Part shown: positions 37,803 to 50,205 of the stretch, piece after piece
Numbering within the stretch: position 1 is the stretch's first letter
How the letters are laid out: each line of letters opens with the position of its first letter
Assembly: GCA_031763025.1 (NCBI GenBank)
Contig: JASSKH010000016.1
Location: 1,488,001 to 1,552,000, forward strand
DNA length: 64,000 nt
Source: Macrocystis pyrifera
Taxonomy: Eukaryota; Sar; Phaeophyceae; Laminariales; Laminariaceae
Direction: 5' to 3'
Position numbers and translations under genes: made by a program
Notes under the pieces: generated by a model
What the model was told of the DNA's origin: nothing
What the model saw: the letters and a program-made list of their open reading frames with translations, nothing else
The model's database searches: none

Positions 37803-39195
37803 AGAGGGGGGGGTGCAGGGAGGCACGGACGGGGTAGGGCAGGGCGGGGCAGGGCAGGGCAGAACGGGGGCGCGCCGGGTAGCAGCTTGGGTTTGAAGGG
37901 ACGAGGCTGGGGCGCGGGGGATTAGTCGGGCGAATGGAGTGGGGTGAAGGAGCGGAGCCATCGCTACGAGCAAGAGGGGTGGGGGTGGGGGGCTTGCCGC
38001 GTCATTTCCTTCGTATGTGTGGGGTGAGATGTTTTTGTGGCCTTGTGGAGTAGACCGTTCGTTACCTCCTGCCGTGGCCGGAGCGGTGGAGGTGGGAGGG
38101 GGGCACGGTGGGCTCAGCAGCAGGCAGGGAAACTACATTTTAGTTTGCACGAGCTTCTCGTGTTATGCGTTGCTCTTCCCCTCATTGCAGGCTTAGCAAC
38201 AGGACAGCGGCGTTTCAGCTTTTGCGCGTTTAATGTCTTGCTTCCCCGCCCCCCTCTCCTCTTTTGGCTGAATTTGCGCGTTGCTGTTCGCCCCTTGTTG
38301 CGTCCTATCATGGTTATACGATTGTTAAGGGTCGGGGATCATCTTGTGGACGAGTAGCTTGGGTTATGGCTTTGGTGTGTGCCTGTTGAGGCAGGCGACG
38401 CTGTCTGTGAGGTATGATACGGCATCGCGGCTGGCAAGATTGGCGTCAAAGAGGCATGCTTTGTATGCTTTATGGGGGAGGGGATGGGGGCTGGCGACAA
38501 CGGTGTGGGTATGGTTTGGGTTTATTTTGTTTGTGTCGTGCGCGGCGACTGACACCTTGCATGCATTCTGTTGCCCCTGGTGATGGTGCACTATTTCCCG
38601 GCCGTATAGTGAGGGGTGAACACGGAAGTCTCGAGGTTTTTGTGCCAAGAAGTCTTTTATGGACTCTTTTGTTTTTACAGCGGATTCAAACCCCCATCCG
38701 TGTTTATAGCCCGCCCTCCATCCGGTCCGTCCTGTGCGTCCGTCCTCTGTGCGACGTGCCCGTCTTGCTTGTGGTATCGACTTGAGTTGAGCACCGCCCG
38801 GAGGAGGTGTAGGTGTTGTTGTGTGCGCTTGTCTGCCTCCGTAGGCCGGTGGCTTGCGAAAGGTTCGGACTGTGGAGGATCGTGTCGTCCTTGCCTGGGC
38901 TACTTGCTGTAGTTGCTGATCTGTGTGCTTTTTCGTCGTCGTCGGAATGTTTCCGTCAACGCGGGAACCCGTTACATGATCTGTCGGTGTTGCCGTTCCG
39001 TCGGTGTTGCGTTTCACCTACAGTAGACCGAAACCAACAACTCGGGGATGGAGCAGTAGAATCCCCGTTGTTTTTTTTTTTGGTCGGAGGCTTTCCTCTG
39101 CTGTTCGTCAACCCCCCGCCCCGCCCTCTTGATAAGAATAGTCACATTATTTCCCCTCCCCGGCTCAAAAATTAAAGTGTCACATGATTGGTCCT
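37803..39195 (+). other. Downstream / 3' untranslated region of the main gene
   Basis: G- and T-rich sequence follows the stop codon. Open frames of 70-217 codons on both strands look compositional. No second gene is supported. Confidence 0.35.
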
Positions 39196-39206
39196 GGGGG
39201 AGGGGG

Positions 39207-39256
<50 letters not shown>

Positions 39257-39370
39257 AACTTCATTTATATTGTCTCTTCTCTGGGCTTGTGGTGCGTTTC
39301 GAGGTTCTTCCCCCCCCCCCCCCCCCCCCCGCTGTGTGTGTGTTGTGTTTTTTTTTTTTTTTGTACCTCC
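39196..39370. repeat. Long poly-G and poly-C runs
   Basis: An uninterrupted run of 46 G (39,210-39,255) is followed 54 bp later by 21 C (39,310-39,330) and then a T run (39,349-39,362). The opposed G and C runs could pair as a hairpin, or the G run could form stacked quadruplexes. Confidence 0.95.
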
Positions 39371-39674
39371 GGCGGCGTCGCGCTTTGACAGATTGTGCTT
39401 GTTTGGGATCACGAACGACCGAGAATGTAAATCGCATGGTCGGGGTAATCATTTATCTGCGCTATCATTACTCGGGGTAATTTATTGTGCATGAGTCGGG
39501 TTGGGTCGGGTTCGGGTTGGGCAGGGTGTGGGTGTATTCGGCAGGTGGAGGTTTGCTGGGAAGTCCGCGAGTGTGATTTGAGTTCCCAACAAATTAGGGT
39601 TGCACTTCCTACAGACAAGGCGAACAGGAGTGGGGGGTTTGGGTTGGCGTGCGAAGCGGGGGAAGCGGGGGGGG

Positions 39675-39675
<1 letters not shown>

Positions 39676-39735
<60 letters not shown>
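39676..39735. repeat. 60-nt poly-G run
   Basis: Sixty consecutive G bases are seen. Length in an assembly may be inexact because such runs are hard to read. It is not followed by the GTACTC segment that marks the G repeat family. Confidence 0.9.
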
Positions 39736-39739
39736 CTGT

Positions 39740-40547
39740 GGCTGCTAGAAGCGCGTCGAAAGATACTTGGTAAAATAGATTCCGCGGCAAGGTTGTCGAC
39801 GGACGGATGTGTGGGCCAAAAATGTCCTGTTGACTTTTCACGTAGACTAGCTGTATTCATTCTGCGTAGTATCGACGGACGCCTAGCATGGTAGTGAGAT
39901 TGTGCTGGTCGATCGCAGGAAACGCATCGTGGTGGTGTTAGCGAACATAAAATGAGAGGTGTGGGGGTGGGAGGGAGGTAGGGAGGGGGTCTACGCTCAG
40001 GGATGATTGCCCAGCTAGCGACCGGGGGGCGCTGCTGCTTTAATCAAGGTTATGTGAACTCCTCCCCCCCCCCCCCTACTTTTTTATTTCTGTGAATTTT
40101 AGAAGTGTATGGTAAGACTGTGGAGCGAGGGATATGGGCTGGATTTGCGTTTCTTTGCGTAAGTAGGTACTGACGGCAGAGAGGAGAGGTGTTTGAGTGA
40201 CTGTGAAATTTGTTTCTCTTTTTTTTATTCGATACATAGCAACTAGGAAACGAGATGGGACGCGAGTTTTTTTCTTCTTTTTTTTTTTGGTCTGTTTTGT
40301 CTTATCTGTTTCATTTTCCTTTCTTTTTTTCTCTAGCTTGTCTTCCTTTTTTTTACCGCCGATGTCGATGATATTTTTAACGTAGCTGAAAAACCATTGG
40401 CCGGGTTTTTTTTTTTTTTTTTTCTTTCCGAGTAGGTTAGAGCTGCTGAGCGCGCAACCCGGCTCGATAATAATATAAGTGCCGCGCTCGAGACTCGTGC
40501 GCCACCCATGTGACACCGGTGGTCGACGGCAAGACTTGCTCATGATT
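39740..40547. other. Unassigned stretch
   Basis: Poly-T, poly-C and A-rich tracts occur; no gene is supported. Confidence 0.3.
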
Positions 40548-40960
40548 GAAGTGGGCCACTAAGTGGGCCACTCGGGAGGAGCCCCCTTCACATGGCTCTG
40601 AAGCTGATTGGGTGGCGCTGTCCTGATTCTGCTTGGATCACATGGTCTGAAGCTATTTCTGATCACGGGGCATATTTTGAAAGGTGTTTGGATCACGTGG
40701 CACTAAAGCTTGGGCCGCTCGTAGCCCCCTTCCAGACGAAGGCTGATTGAGTCACGCCCTTCTGAAACAGTTTGTATCAGATCACATGGCTCTTGAGAGG
40801 TGTTTCGTATCGCGTTGCCCTGAAGCTGTTCGAATCACGTGACTATGAAGGTTAGGCCACTCGGCAGGAAACCCCCCCCCCACCTGACACCCCCACCCCC
40901 AATTACCTCCCCCCCCCAACCTGACGAGGTGGTATTTAAGGTGTTTGGATCACGTACGTA
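40548..40960 (+). repeat. Degenerate array carrying CACGTG and CACATG words
   Basis: About eight loosely related units contain GGATCACRTGGC and CTGAAGCT. CACGTG occurs at 40,694-40,699 and 40,836-40,841; CACATG occurs at about 40,600, 40,639 and 40,782. GTGGGCCACT is repeated at its left end. CACGTG is the core bound by bHLH and bZIP factors, so a regulatory role is possible but unproven. Confidence 0.6.
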
Positions 40961-42241
40961 TGTACTAGGTGGTTTGGACACCGTTTGGAGTCTACCCATG
41001 GCGCATGCTGGGCAATTTGGAACCGTTGCTGGATCGATGCTTTCGTTTTGTATCATGTTTGGATGGATGTGCCTATGCCTGTCTGTCGCCTGAGATAAAA
41101 AGCACGAGAAATAGGGAGTCAGCCCAGTATAGACGTACGTACGCAGCGCATCCGAGTGAGACAGGTCGGTTTTCGGATAGGTGCGGTTGCCGGACGCACG
41201 CTTGTAGTATCGTACTGCTGTTGTAGGTATTACTATTTCTCGCCGTCGGGCGATTGGGGGGGAGGGGGGGGGGGCAGTGTGTTGTCTCCCCTGTATCTTC
41301 CAAACTAAAAAGTACGATGGGAAACAAATAAGTGTGGTCGGGTTTTCGAGATTGTTGAGTACACACCACCACTCCATCCCTAGTAGTAGGTTGCTCTTTT
41401 CCTCGCGTGTTCAAATAATCATGGTCGGTGGGAGGGAAGGTGGGGGGAGGGGGGGAGGGTTCTCACAGGGGACCCTCGCTCTTTGTCGCTCGACGCTGTT
41501 TTTGTTTCGAAGGGCATCACCGTCCTGTCTATTCTTGTTTGTTTGTTTTTTTTTTATCCGTTTTGCTTGTTGTCTTCTTTTTTTCCTGTGTCCCTACCTC
41601 GCTGTGATTGGACTGACTAATAATCGACGATGATGGTTGGTTGGTGAAGCTGCGCTGCTGTTGGTGTTGGCGCGAGAAAGCGGGAAAGGAAGAATAATAA
41701 AAAGTTTTTTTGGTTGTGCCTTCTCATGCTGTGCTCTTTTTTCTCAAGGGCTTGGTTGATTGATGATATCAGCCCAGCTATACCATAGCTACCGGTATAT
41801 ATATATGATACCAGGGGTAAGCGTTTTTCTGACTGCTGGGTCCGACTGATACTATAAAAAAAAGTGTTCTTGCTTTGCTTTGCTTGATTCGCTCTTGAAA
41901 TAGCCTCACCGCGACATTCAGTAATCAATCGGTTCCTTCTAACTGTTGTTGCTATCAATACCATTACACGAGTAAGCACTTCTTACAGCTACCTGTACCT
42001 TTTTTTCGCTGTTGCTTTGCTGTCTGTCAAAGGGGTGAAAGTACTGTCTCCTGACATCTTTGGCCCAAACGGTTGAGGGATATGCGTGGTACTTAAAATA
42101 TTCCGGTAGCACTTTTTGGCCAAAATGCCACTGGGACTAAAACGGGGGTTTTCCTTAAGGGCGCCGAGGAACTCTACCCAATAAGGCATGCCATATCCTA
42201 CAGGATATCATAGCGGGTTTCCTAGTGACATGTAGGCATGC
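40961..42241. other. Unassigned stretch
   Basis: No gene is recognised. A (TA)n run lies near 41,795. Confidence 0.3.
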
Positions 42242-42412
42242 ATGCGACCTGAATACCTACCTGCTGGGATGACACGACACAATAATATCACTCCGTCTCT
42301 AGTTGTTGCCTTTGCCTGTGCTGTGTGTGCCTTCTGCGCGAGTCCACCCGCGTCCAGCGGGGCGCGCAGTGATGCCGGACCCGGTCTCCTTCTCAGTTCA
42401 GGGGCATCCGAG
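42242..42412 (+). CDS. Probable first coding exon of a secreted protein
   Basis: An ATG at 42,242 (or the in-frame ATG at 42,269) opens a frame ending precisely at a splice donor, CCGAG|GTAGGT, in phase 0. From the second Met the peptide has a short polar start, then a hydrophobic stretch PSLVVAFACAVCAFCA, then small residues (SPPASSGA) fitting a signal-peptidase site, so the product is likely exported or membrane-delivered. The exon is GC-rich compared with its surroundings. I could not identify the following exons: the next 3 kb is dominated by MITE-A copies. A possible exon around 43,863-43,925 encodes SFDAAFRNIVVEVRVEGG, but its phase does not match directly. Function is unknown. Confidence 0.4.
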
Positions 42413-42840
42413 GTAGGTGTTTACTGTAGGTGTGGGTAAGTGTTTCTTTGCGTGCGCCATACCCAGCGTCGCTGGAGTACCATTATGTTGCTTTACGTTA
42501 TTATTGGTCGATGCGTACCGTAAATAGCATTTTGAGCTCGCACAGGGATGCGAGATGGTCGTTTTTTCGACGGTCGTTCTCTCGACAAGGAAGGTAACGT
42601 AAAGGTGAAGGTAAAGGTAAAGGTAAAGGGTAAAAAAGGCGGTGCTGCTACATAAACTCGAACATTTTATGTTTTCGGATAGGCCCTCGACCACAGCGAC
42701 CTTTTTTCCCGAGAACAACGTGTGTGTTCCGAATCGGTAATATCACTGGGAAGCAGCACGCCGGTATACCGTTACTTGGCGCTGCATACACACATACTTT
42801 AGTCATCCTATCCCTAAAAATAATGAATGCTTGCATACTA

Positions 42841-42945
42841 TTACGGGGGGCCATAGTTAATAGGACCAAATATTGTTAGTAAAAATAGGTAAATATATAG
42901 GTTTTTATGTACACCATAGGTCCTGTTAACTATGGACCCCCGTAA
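42841..42945. mobile_element. MITE-A copy 3
   Basis: 105 bp, TTACGGGGGGCC...GGACCCCCGTAA, flanked by TA. Confidence 0.9.
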
Positions 42946-43059
42946 TACATATATTTGGGGACAGGGTGACTTTCTTCGGCGGAACAAGGTATGATAATAT
43001 TAATAGTAATTAGAACCAAGAACGGTGTGCGAAGATCGGGGAATACAGCATTAACAGTA

Positions 43060-43164
43060 TTACGGGGGACCCTATTAAATAGGACCTACGGTATACACAA
43101 AAACCTATATATTTACCTACTTTTACTAACAATATTTGGTCCTATTTACTATGGCCCCCCGTAA
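43060..43164. mobile_element. MITE-A copy 4, in an inverted cluster
   Basis: 105 bp in reverse orientation. The flanks do not show a simple TA duplication (TA before, AC after). Both flanks match pieces of the spacer between copies 5 and 6 in inverted order, so this copy reached its position by rearrangement. Confidence 0.85.
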
Positions 43165-43313
43165 ACATGTAAATAGTGGTAGAACATCAATTCGGGGTCC
43201 GTCGTGGGTTCCGATTGCCATCGTGGGTTCCGATTGCCATGGCTATGCCGTGATAACAACAATAGCTATAAAATAATGAAAAAAAAAAAAAAAAACTGCT
43301 GCAGCTATGGTAT

Positions 43314-43418
43314 TTACGGGGGACCATAGTGAATAGGACCAAATATTGTTAGTAAAAATAGGTAAATATATAGGTTTTTGTGTGTACCGTAGGTCCTATT
43401 TAATAGGGTCCCCCGTAA
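43314..43418. mobile_element. MITE-A copy 5, in an inverted cluster
   Basis: 105 bp, preceded by TAT and followed by TA. It is separated from copy 6 by 41 bp that recur, inverted and split, around copy 4. Confidence 0.85.
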
Positions 43419-43459
43419 TACTGTTAATACGAATTGATGTTCTACCACTATTTACATGT

Positions 43460-43564
43460 TTACGGGGGACCATAGTGAATAGGACCAAATATTGCCAGTA
43501 AAAATAGGTAAATATATAGGTTTTTATGTATACCATAGGTCCTATTAACTATGGACCCCCGTAA
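43460..43564. mobile_element. MITE-A copy 6, in an inverted cluster
   Basis: 105 bp with standard inverted ends; left flank ACATG, right flank TAGC. Confidence 0.85.
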
Positions 43565-43666
43565 TAGCTGCTGTGAGATCGACGATTTCGTCCAAACACA
43601 TACATCTTTGCGAGCTGTGTATATCGTGTATATCAAGACTGGCAGAGAAGTGTATGAGGGATACTA

Positions 43667-43771
43667 TTACGGGGGACCATAGTTAATGGGACCAAATATT
43701 GTTATTAAAAATATTTTAAAATATAGGTTTTTATGTATGCCGTAGGTCCTATTAACTATGGACCTCCGTAA
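43667..43771. mobile_element. MITE-A copy 7
   Basis: 105 bp flanked by TA, with a slightly diverged core (ATTTTAAAATATAGG). Confidence 0.88.
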
Positions 43772-44048
43772 TACTGATTTACGGAAGGATATTCGGTTTG
43801 AATAGGAACGGCATCTACGCTATATTGTCGGAAGGCAAGCATAATAATACTATTATTAGCAGTACTCGCAGTTTTGACGCTGCTTTTAGAAACATCGTCG
43901 TCGAAGTGCGCGTGGAGGGTGGGATGTTTTGGCTAATTATAGTATACGGGTTGCCAAGGTGGCCCCCCTTGCGTGGGCGTAAAAAAAAAAAAAAAAATGT
44001 TTGGAGACGTTGGACAATGTGTTGAACATGCAAGCACCACAACCTACT

Positions 44049-44180
44049 GGGGGGGAGAAGGGACGACACCTGTGACCACGGCTTGTCCAGAAGATCGTCG
44101 AGGGTAAAACCTCCTACGAGTGGGCTGGAAAGTAAAAGTGATGATAAAAAAATAAAAATAAAAAAATAAAAAAAAAAAAA
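44049..44180 (+). mobile_element. Retroposon-like repeat S, copy 1 (short 5' end)
   Basis: The core GGGACGACACCTGTGACCAC, GGCTTGTCCAGAAGATCGTC and GGCTGGAAAGTAAAAGTGAT is followed by an A-rich tail to 44,180. The 5' half present in the 56.7- and 59.1-kb copies is absent. A variable 5' end and an A-rich 3' end are the marks of LINE-driven retroposition. Confidence 0.65.
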
Positions 44181-44284
44181 TTACGGGGGGTCCATAGTTA
44201 ATAGGACCTATGGTATACATAAAAACCTACCAGGCATATATTTACCTATTTTTACTAATAATATTTGGTCCTATTTACTATGGT
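44181..44284. mobile_element. MITE-A copy 8, incomplete at one end
   Basis: It starts TTACGGGGGGTCC directly after the A tail of repeat S and stops at TTTACTATGG, lacking the final CCCCCGTAA. It contains an extra CCAGGCA after AAACCTA, shared (as CCAGGTA) with the outer copy at 61.44 kb. Confidence 0.8.
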
Positions 44285-45675
44285 GGTGGTGATGTGCTAC
44301 ATTTTTGTTACGTCTTCACCATAACAAGGCTTGTTTACGCCCACAGTATGCGAGGGGAGGTCCCCGTCCACCTATATCTTTGTGTGCGTGGAGGGGGGGG
44401 GGGGGTACTCATTATCGTGTACCAGATACGGTCGTAGTCATATGACCATAGACCCTCGCATCCCTGCAATGCCGGGACGGAGCACACGTCGGGTTTTCAC
44501 CGACCAGGCTGTGTGTGTGTGGGGGGGGGTATGTATGTTTTTCTTCATGAGGGCATGGCGACAGCATACCGCTACCAGCGAAAAATACAAAAACTGCACA
44601 ATGTCATACAAAATGCCCCCCCCCCCCCCCAACCGCGCCGGCCGTAGAGCGCGCATCCTTGCAGTCCACGGATTGGCAGCAAGAAAAGAGTCCGTTTTTT
44701 ATCCCGAATATGTCCAACTCGCGCTGTTTTGTAACCGAATACATGTAGTTGGACTTTTTGTCCACCCGTCTGTCTGTCCGTCTGTTGTTCTGCCAGCCAG
44801 ACCCCTCGATCTCATAAATAACTAAATGCTGCTGCTGCTGCTTACGACACAGCGAGGGGACAAAAGCCTGCAAACGAGAATGAGACCCTTCCGCCCTCCC
44901 CCGCCGTGATCTGGCATTTCTTTTTGTTTTTATTACCAGGTATTGTTTAAAGATGATTTGGCTGACTGTTTCTTCTGCAAAAAGTTATATTCTCCGATCA
45001 GTGTCAATGCATGAAATCAACTGGGGGCGGGTGAGGGGGGGAGGGGGGTATCCCTGTGAAGCCGATATTAGTACGAAATAATATATCTGGTATATATATA
45101 TGTATATATACATTTTTTTGTCGCCCCGTCTGTCTGCCAGACCCCTTGATCTACTTTGCAATCAAATAGTGATATGTTGCAGATAAATGGCTGCGCACGA
45201 CACCTCCAGGAGCTACAAGACCGACCGCGATCTGACAAGCAATGTTTTTTTGCATTCAAAGTAATAAGTAGTATAATAGTCCTCGGGCTTTTCTTGAGCA
45301 AATACGTTGATACTATAGCATATTCCCCCAAGTAACGTCAGTGTAAATGCATCAATCAAGTGGGAGGGGAGGAGGGGGTCCCTAAAACTGGAAGGGGATT
45401 TTCGATTTTTTCTCCGCCCGTGCCTGTCTGTCTGCCTGTCTTTCTGTCTGGCTGACCGATGTCATGAATGATGTTGCAAATAATGCTGCGTATTACGACA
45501 GCGTCAGGGGAAGGGAAACCAAACGGGGTGCTGCAAACAAAAAAAAAAAACGAGCACCCCCTCCCCCGCACCATGACCTGGCGGAAGGGCTATCCATAGT
45601 ACGGTTCTGGTGCGAGCAGCAAATAACCCCCCCAGTGTCAAGTGTGTCAATCACCTCCTTTAGCACTACTACTAC
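44285..45675. other. Unassigned stretch with a G-family repeat
   Basis: A G-family copy lies at about 44,390-44,520: a G tract, then GTACTCATTATCGTG, ATGACCATAGACCCTCGCAT and CCCTGCAATGCCGGGACGG. No gene is supported in the remainder. Confidence 0.5.
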
Positions 45676-45677
45676 TA

Positions 45678-45786
45678 TTACACGGGGGGCCATAGTAAAT
45701 AGGACCAAATATTGTTGGTAAAAAATAGCTGAATATATAGATTTTAGTGTGTACCGTAGGTCCTATTTACTATGGTCCCCCCGTAA
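45678..45786. mobile_element. MITE-A copy 9, inserted in an ACT microsatellite
   Basis: A 109-bp copy (ends TTACACGGGGGG and CCCCCCGTAA) has ACTACTAC on its left and TACTACTAC on its right, so it entered an existing (ACT)n tract at a TA. Confidence 0.88.
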
Positions 45787-46058
<272 letters not shown>

Positions 46059-47600
46059 TAGTAATCACATTGTAGGGCACACACATACTTTTGGGATTGG
46101 TGGGGAGTAATTTTGTGCGACAAGTAGTGGAAAGGGTAAACTTCATTCGGTCTCTTCGATCCGCCGGGGGATCGATTGCCGCCGCGCGCGGGGCTCTCCC
46201 TCTTCTTCGGCCTCCTGACATGTTCATTGCTTTTGTTTAGTTGTTCGTTAGGAGCAAACAAACACGGCGTGGACAATGAATGTCTCAGTCCCCCCCTCTC
46301 CTCTCCCCTACTGTGCCACATGAATGATATCGAATACCCCCCCCCCCCCCCTCCGCCGTTTCTTCCATCACCAATCACTCCATTCATGATCAAACACGTA
46401 CGTGTGTGCATGTACATGCACATTACACACACATTCACATACACAATGCCATGCATACTACTCGTAGTACAGCCACGCCTGGCAGGAAGTATTTCATGTA
46501 TTTACCAGGTCCCCAATAGGATAGGACGAGCGCTCTATGGCTCTATAAACCCCGCCTGAAAATATACACCTGGGCAAAAAAATGTACGCGCAAATAAATG
46601 AACACCTTCTGCTATATAAGGCTAGGCATACTACATACAGTACCGCGAATTCATGAATGGATTAACGCATCAAATTAAAACACAGGTCAATGGAATAGTA
46701 ACGATTTTCGGTACATCCTCTGTGTACGTTACATTACATGTAACATTGTGTATACCAGTAGGTGAGGAGCAACGTGGTTCAGAAAATGTTGGGGTCAACA
46801 AATGATCACGGCTGGACCAACGACCAGAGCACACACTTAACGTGTGCATATCATTTTTATATTCCACCACCAGGGTTCGTTCCAAACTGGACTGTTGTGG
46901 ATTATTACAGCAAACGATCCAAGAAGAAGCTCGCCTATCTTCCATGCATTGCATACGACGAGCAGCAGTAGCACAACGCATTGTGCTACTACTGTAGTAT
47001 TAAAAGGGAAACCCAACAACACTCCGTAGACCACACAACAAGTACTTGTACGTGCTCGAACTACTTGTAGTACTGCTTGCTGCTACTGCTAGTGCTACTA
47101 ATAACTGTCACTGCAGCACTTCGTACTACTATTAATACTATTAACAGGATGTTGGTTTCGCGTCACTAAGATTCATACACCAGGAGGGAGGATCAATTGA
47201 GGACCCACATACATGGAGATAAGTCAGTATTGAACACACAGTCAGGGACATCACATACAAACCTGGGAAGAAGTACATGCATGCATAAAAAAAAAGCGTT
47301 CCAGATACCAGGTATCAAAATACCTGACGCACACATTATCTAAAAAATCGATGCTACCGGCCTCCCGCGCTCCAAATGCCAACATACGGGATTTATGGCC
47401 TACTACCTGAGACTGCATCCACAATGCAAAGAAGGACCTGCCAAAAGTACATATATATGCTCAGTCATCGCCCATAATATATATATGGAATAATGGAGTT
47501 ATTACGGGCCGCACACTACCGCCTCCGCAGACAGCGTGGAACTCCGTGGGCCTGCACCACATCCACACTCACTCCTACACACGCACAATTGTGTTTAATA
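46059..47600. other. Unassigned stretch
   Basis: A TATA-box-like CTATATAAGGC lies at about 46,611. A short frame at 46,762-46,971 encodes a basic peptide (VVDYYSKRSKKKLAYLPCIA) without an ATG. No gene is called. Confidence 0.3.
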
Positions 47601-47675
47601 ATAGGAGTCTAAAACTGCGGTTTGAACCCTCGACTGGTCGCCTCCTACACTACGAAAAACCAATCTGTATTATGG
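47601..47675 (-). other. tRNA-like / SINE-head-like sequence
   Basis: On the minus strand a B-box-like GAGGGTTCAAACC is preceded by TCGTAGTGTAGGAGGCG, an A-box-like segment. No cloverleaf forms, so it is at most a degraded tRNA or SINE head. Confidence 0.25.
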
Positions 47676-49936
47676 TCAAAATAAGCCCTCAACGCGGCCA
47701 ATAAAACGGCATCTTGTACTAGCACAGCAGTCGCGTACACATGTTTGATACAGAAATGTCCCCATAATTCCTCGCGTTTTATTTTCTTAATATCCACGGT
47801 GAGAGAAAAATAAAAATAAAGCTCGATAGGAGAGCAGCAGTATACACGACGAAACTAGTACCAGGTAGTTATTGTACTGGTGATAAATACCTGCAGTTTT
47901 CTGGTTGATCGGATGTATTTCTGCTTCCTGTTGTAGTGCTAGTTCTACTGAATTTTTGTAGACTGCCAGATACTTCCTACGCCTCCTGTTTCTATTATAC
48001 CAGGTACTATGTTCCGTAGACTACACTATCAGCGTACAGGACTACTCTGCGAAAAGCAGACGACAACAATATAACAGAGCACCTGGATACAGATATTACG
48101 CGACACGCGCATACAGCAGTTGGCGTCGGCAGTCAAGAAATATTATTTTTAAGAAAATTAGGCTCAGATCGGCACGAACAACAAGAAAATTGGGTTAAGA
48201 AACACAGCTCAACAGTGGGACCAACTCTCAATCCTATACAACGGAGTTAGATCGAGGTCGGAAAAAAAAATCAGGACATTGAGCCTGGACACCAAATTTG
48301 ACGTTTCTGAAACACCGGGCGCCCCACTGCTATGCGTGCTGTTCTACCCCTTGACCCTGAAGGAGGAAGCGCGGCAAACAATACCACATAAAACCCTACT
48401 GCCTTACTGCAGTAGGTCTACTCCCTACTGCCTTGCCGCAGTAGGTGTACTGCCTCAATTCAGTAGGCATACATATAATATATCACGTACCTGGTACATA
48501 TGCTGCTACAATACTCCCTGGTACTACTTGATAGCGAAAAAAAAACGTGCCAAGACGACAGAAACCTTGCAACGGGTTTGTGCACCATTGGCGGCATTCA
48601 TTGTGCGGAGGAACGGCGGGGGTCCAGAAGTTCCCGTCCCAAGCCGTGAAAACGTTAAAACAAGGTCGGCCGTACCTACGGTATGAGAGCGCTGTAGAGG
48701 CGACCCATAAAACCAACACTAGGGCTACGAAAGCAAAAAATACTACTGCTAATGATAACGAGCATATTTTTCGAGGTATACGAGCTACAGTAGTACATGT
48801 ATACGAGTAATGATACCAAGAAGCGGTGCCAAATCAACACAATGAAATATGAACAGCTATAGTACCTGGTGCGCTTGTTATCACCTACGTACACGCAGCT
48901 TACAAAACCAAAAAACGGGCCGGCTGTGCGGGTTGGAGGTAGGTACAAGTCAGTATTGACGCACTGACAGCACGTCTACGAACGTTGGGGGGCCTAGACT
49001 ACCCCCCCCCCTCCCCCCCCGCCCCCCCCCCCGCGGCTCGTCCACCTACCCCCTGCCCGGTGCTCCGGGCTTGACAACAAACAACCACTGTACAAGTGGT
49101 GGTCCCTCTATAGTGCCTGTAGAATCGCTCGGCATAGATGGGATTAATTCGCCAGTGTGGTGGTATGTGGTGTAGTGCCGGTCATTGCCGCTATAGTGCC
49201 GCTATTTGTTGGCTGGCGCACATATACGGGCACGATAAAGGGATCACTACCGTACTGCTAGCTAAGCAACTCTACAATAACAACCATCAGAACTCGCAAC
49301 ACACGAACGAATAGGTTATGTATCAGGTACTGACCAACAGGTACAAAACATGCGAAGGCCATTTTGGTCATGTTGCTCATTTTTGGCTTCCGACGATATT
49401 CCTCCCCCTCCCCCGCCCCCCCCCCGCTTCTTCCTCCACAAAACGTGGAAAAAGAAACAACAAACACGACAAAGGAAAAAGTTATACCAGTATATCTACA
49501 CAACGGGAGGGAGCACCTCCGCTACCAATGAATCGTCTGCGGGATCAACCGCCGCGAGGATAAGGGCTAACGAAGCGATGGCCGCCACGTGCTCCACTAC
49601 GCTTCGGTGTTGTCGTCCGCCTAGTTTGATACATTTCCCGGAAATTTACCGGCCATGGTTGGTTGATGGGTGAGTGGGTGGGTGGGTGGGTGGGTGGGTG
49701 GGTTGGTAGGCGGGTCCATGCCATCCAGGTAGGGAGTGTAGCAGCACGGGAGGGTCGAGTGACCAGCACAATGAGACCTATGGAATACTTGCGCCGACGC
49801 AAAAAAAAAAGCGGTTGCCTGTAGCCTACTGAACGTTACAACCGTAGATACCCAACCATGGGCAAACAATGACATCGATCAATCTATACACCACAAGTGG
49901 TGAGGAGATCGAGCATACTGCAGCAGTAGCCGCCAT
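47676..49936. other. Unassigned stretch
   Basis: GCAGTAGG/CCTACTGC words repeat at 48,395-48,470. A C-rich block lies at 49,002-49,033 and a (GGGT)n tract at 49,671-49,703. No gene is supported. Confidence 0.3.
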
Positions 49937-50205
49937 ACATACATCCACCCACCTATCTATCGTTCCATCCACCCGTCCACCCATCCATCCACTCATCCAT
50001 CCATCTTTCCATCCATCCATCCATCCATCCATCCATCCATCCATCCATCCATCCATCCATCCATCCATCCATCCATCCATCCATCCATCCATCCATCCAT
50101 CCATCCATCCATCCATCCATCCATCCATCCATCCATCCATCCATCCATCCATCCATCCATCCATCCATCCATCCATCCATCCATCCATCCATCCACCCAA
50201 CCACC
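49937..50205. repeat. (CCAT)n microsatellite
   Basis: About 185 bp of perfect CCAT repeats (from about 50,009) preceded by diverged CCAT/CCAC units. Open frames reading His-Pro-Ser-Ile or Trp-Met-Asp-Gly are artefacts. Confidence 0.97.

Noticed and set aside
38364-39017. 217-codon minus-strand frame downstream of the main gene
   Set aside because: It has no recognisable domain and lies in G/T-skewed probable 3' sequence.
46762-46971. 70-codon frame with a basic YYSKRSKKK segment, faintly like a transposase tail
   Set aside because: It is short, has no ATG and the resemblance is too weak to support.
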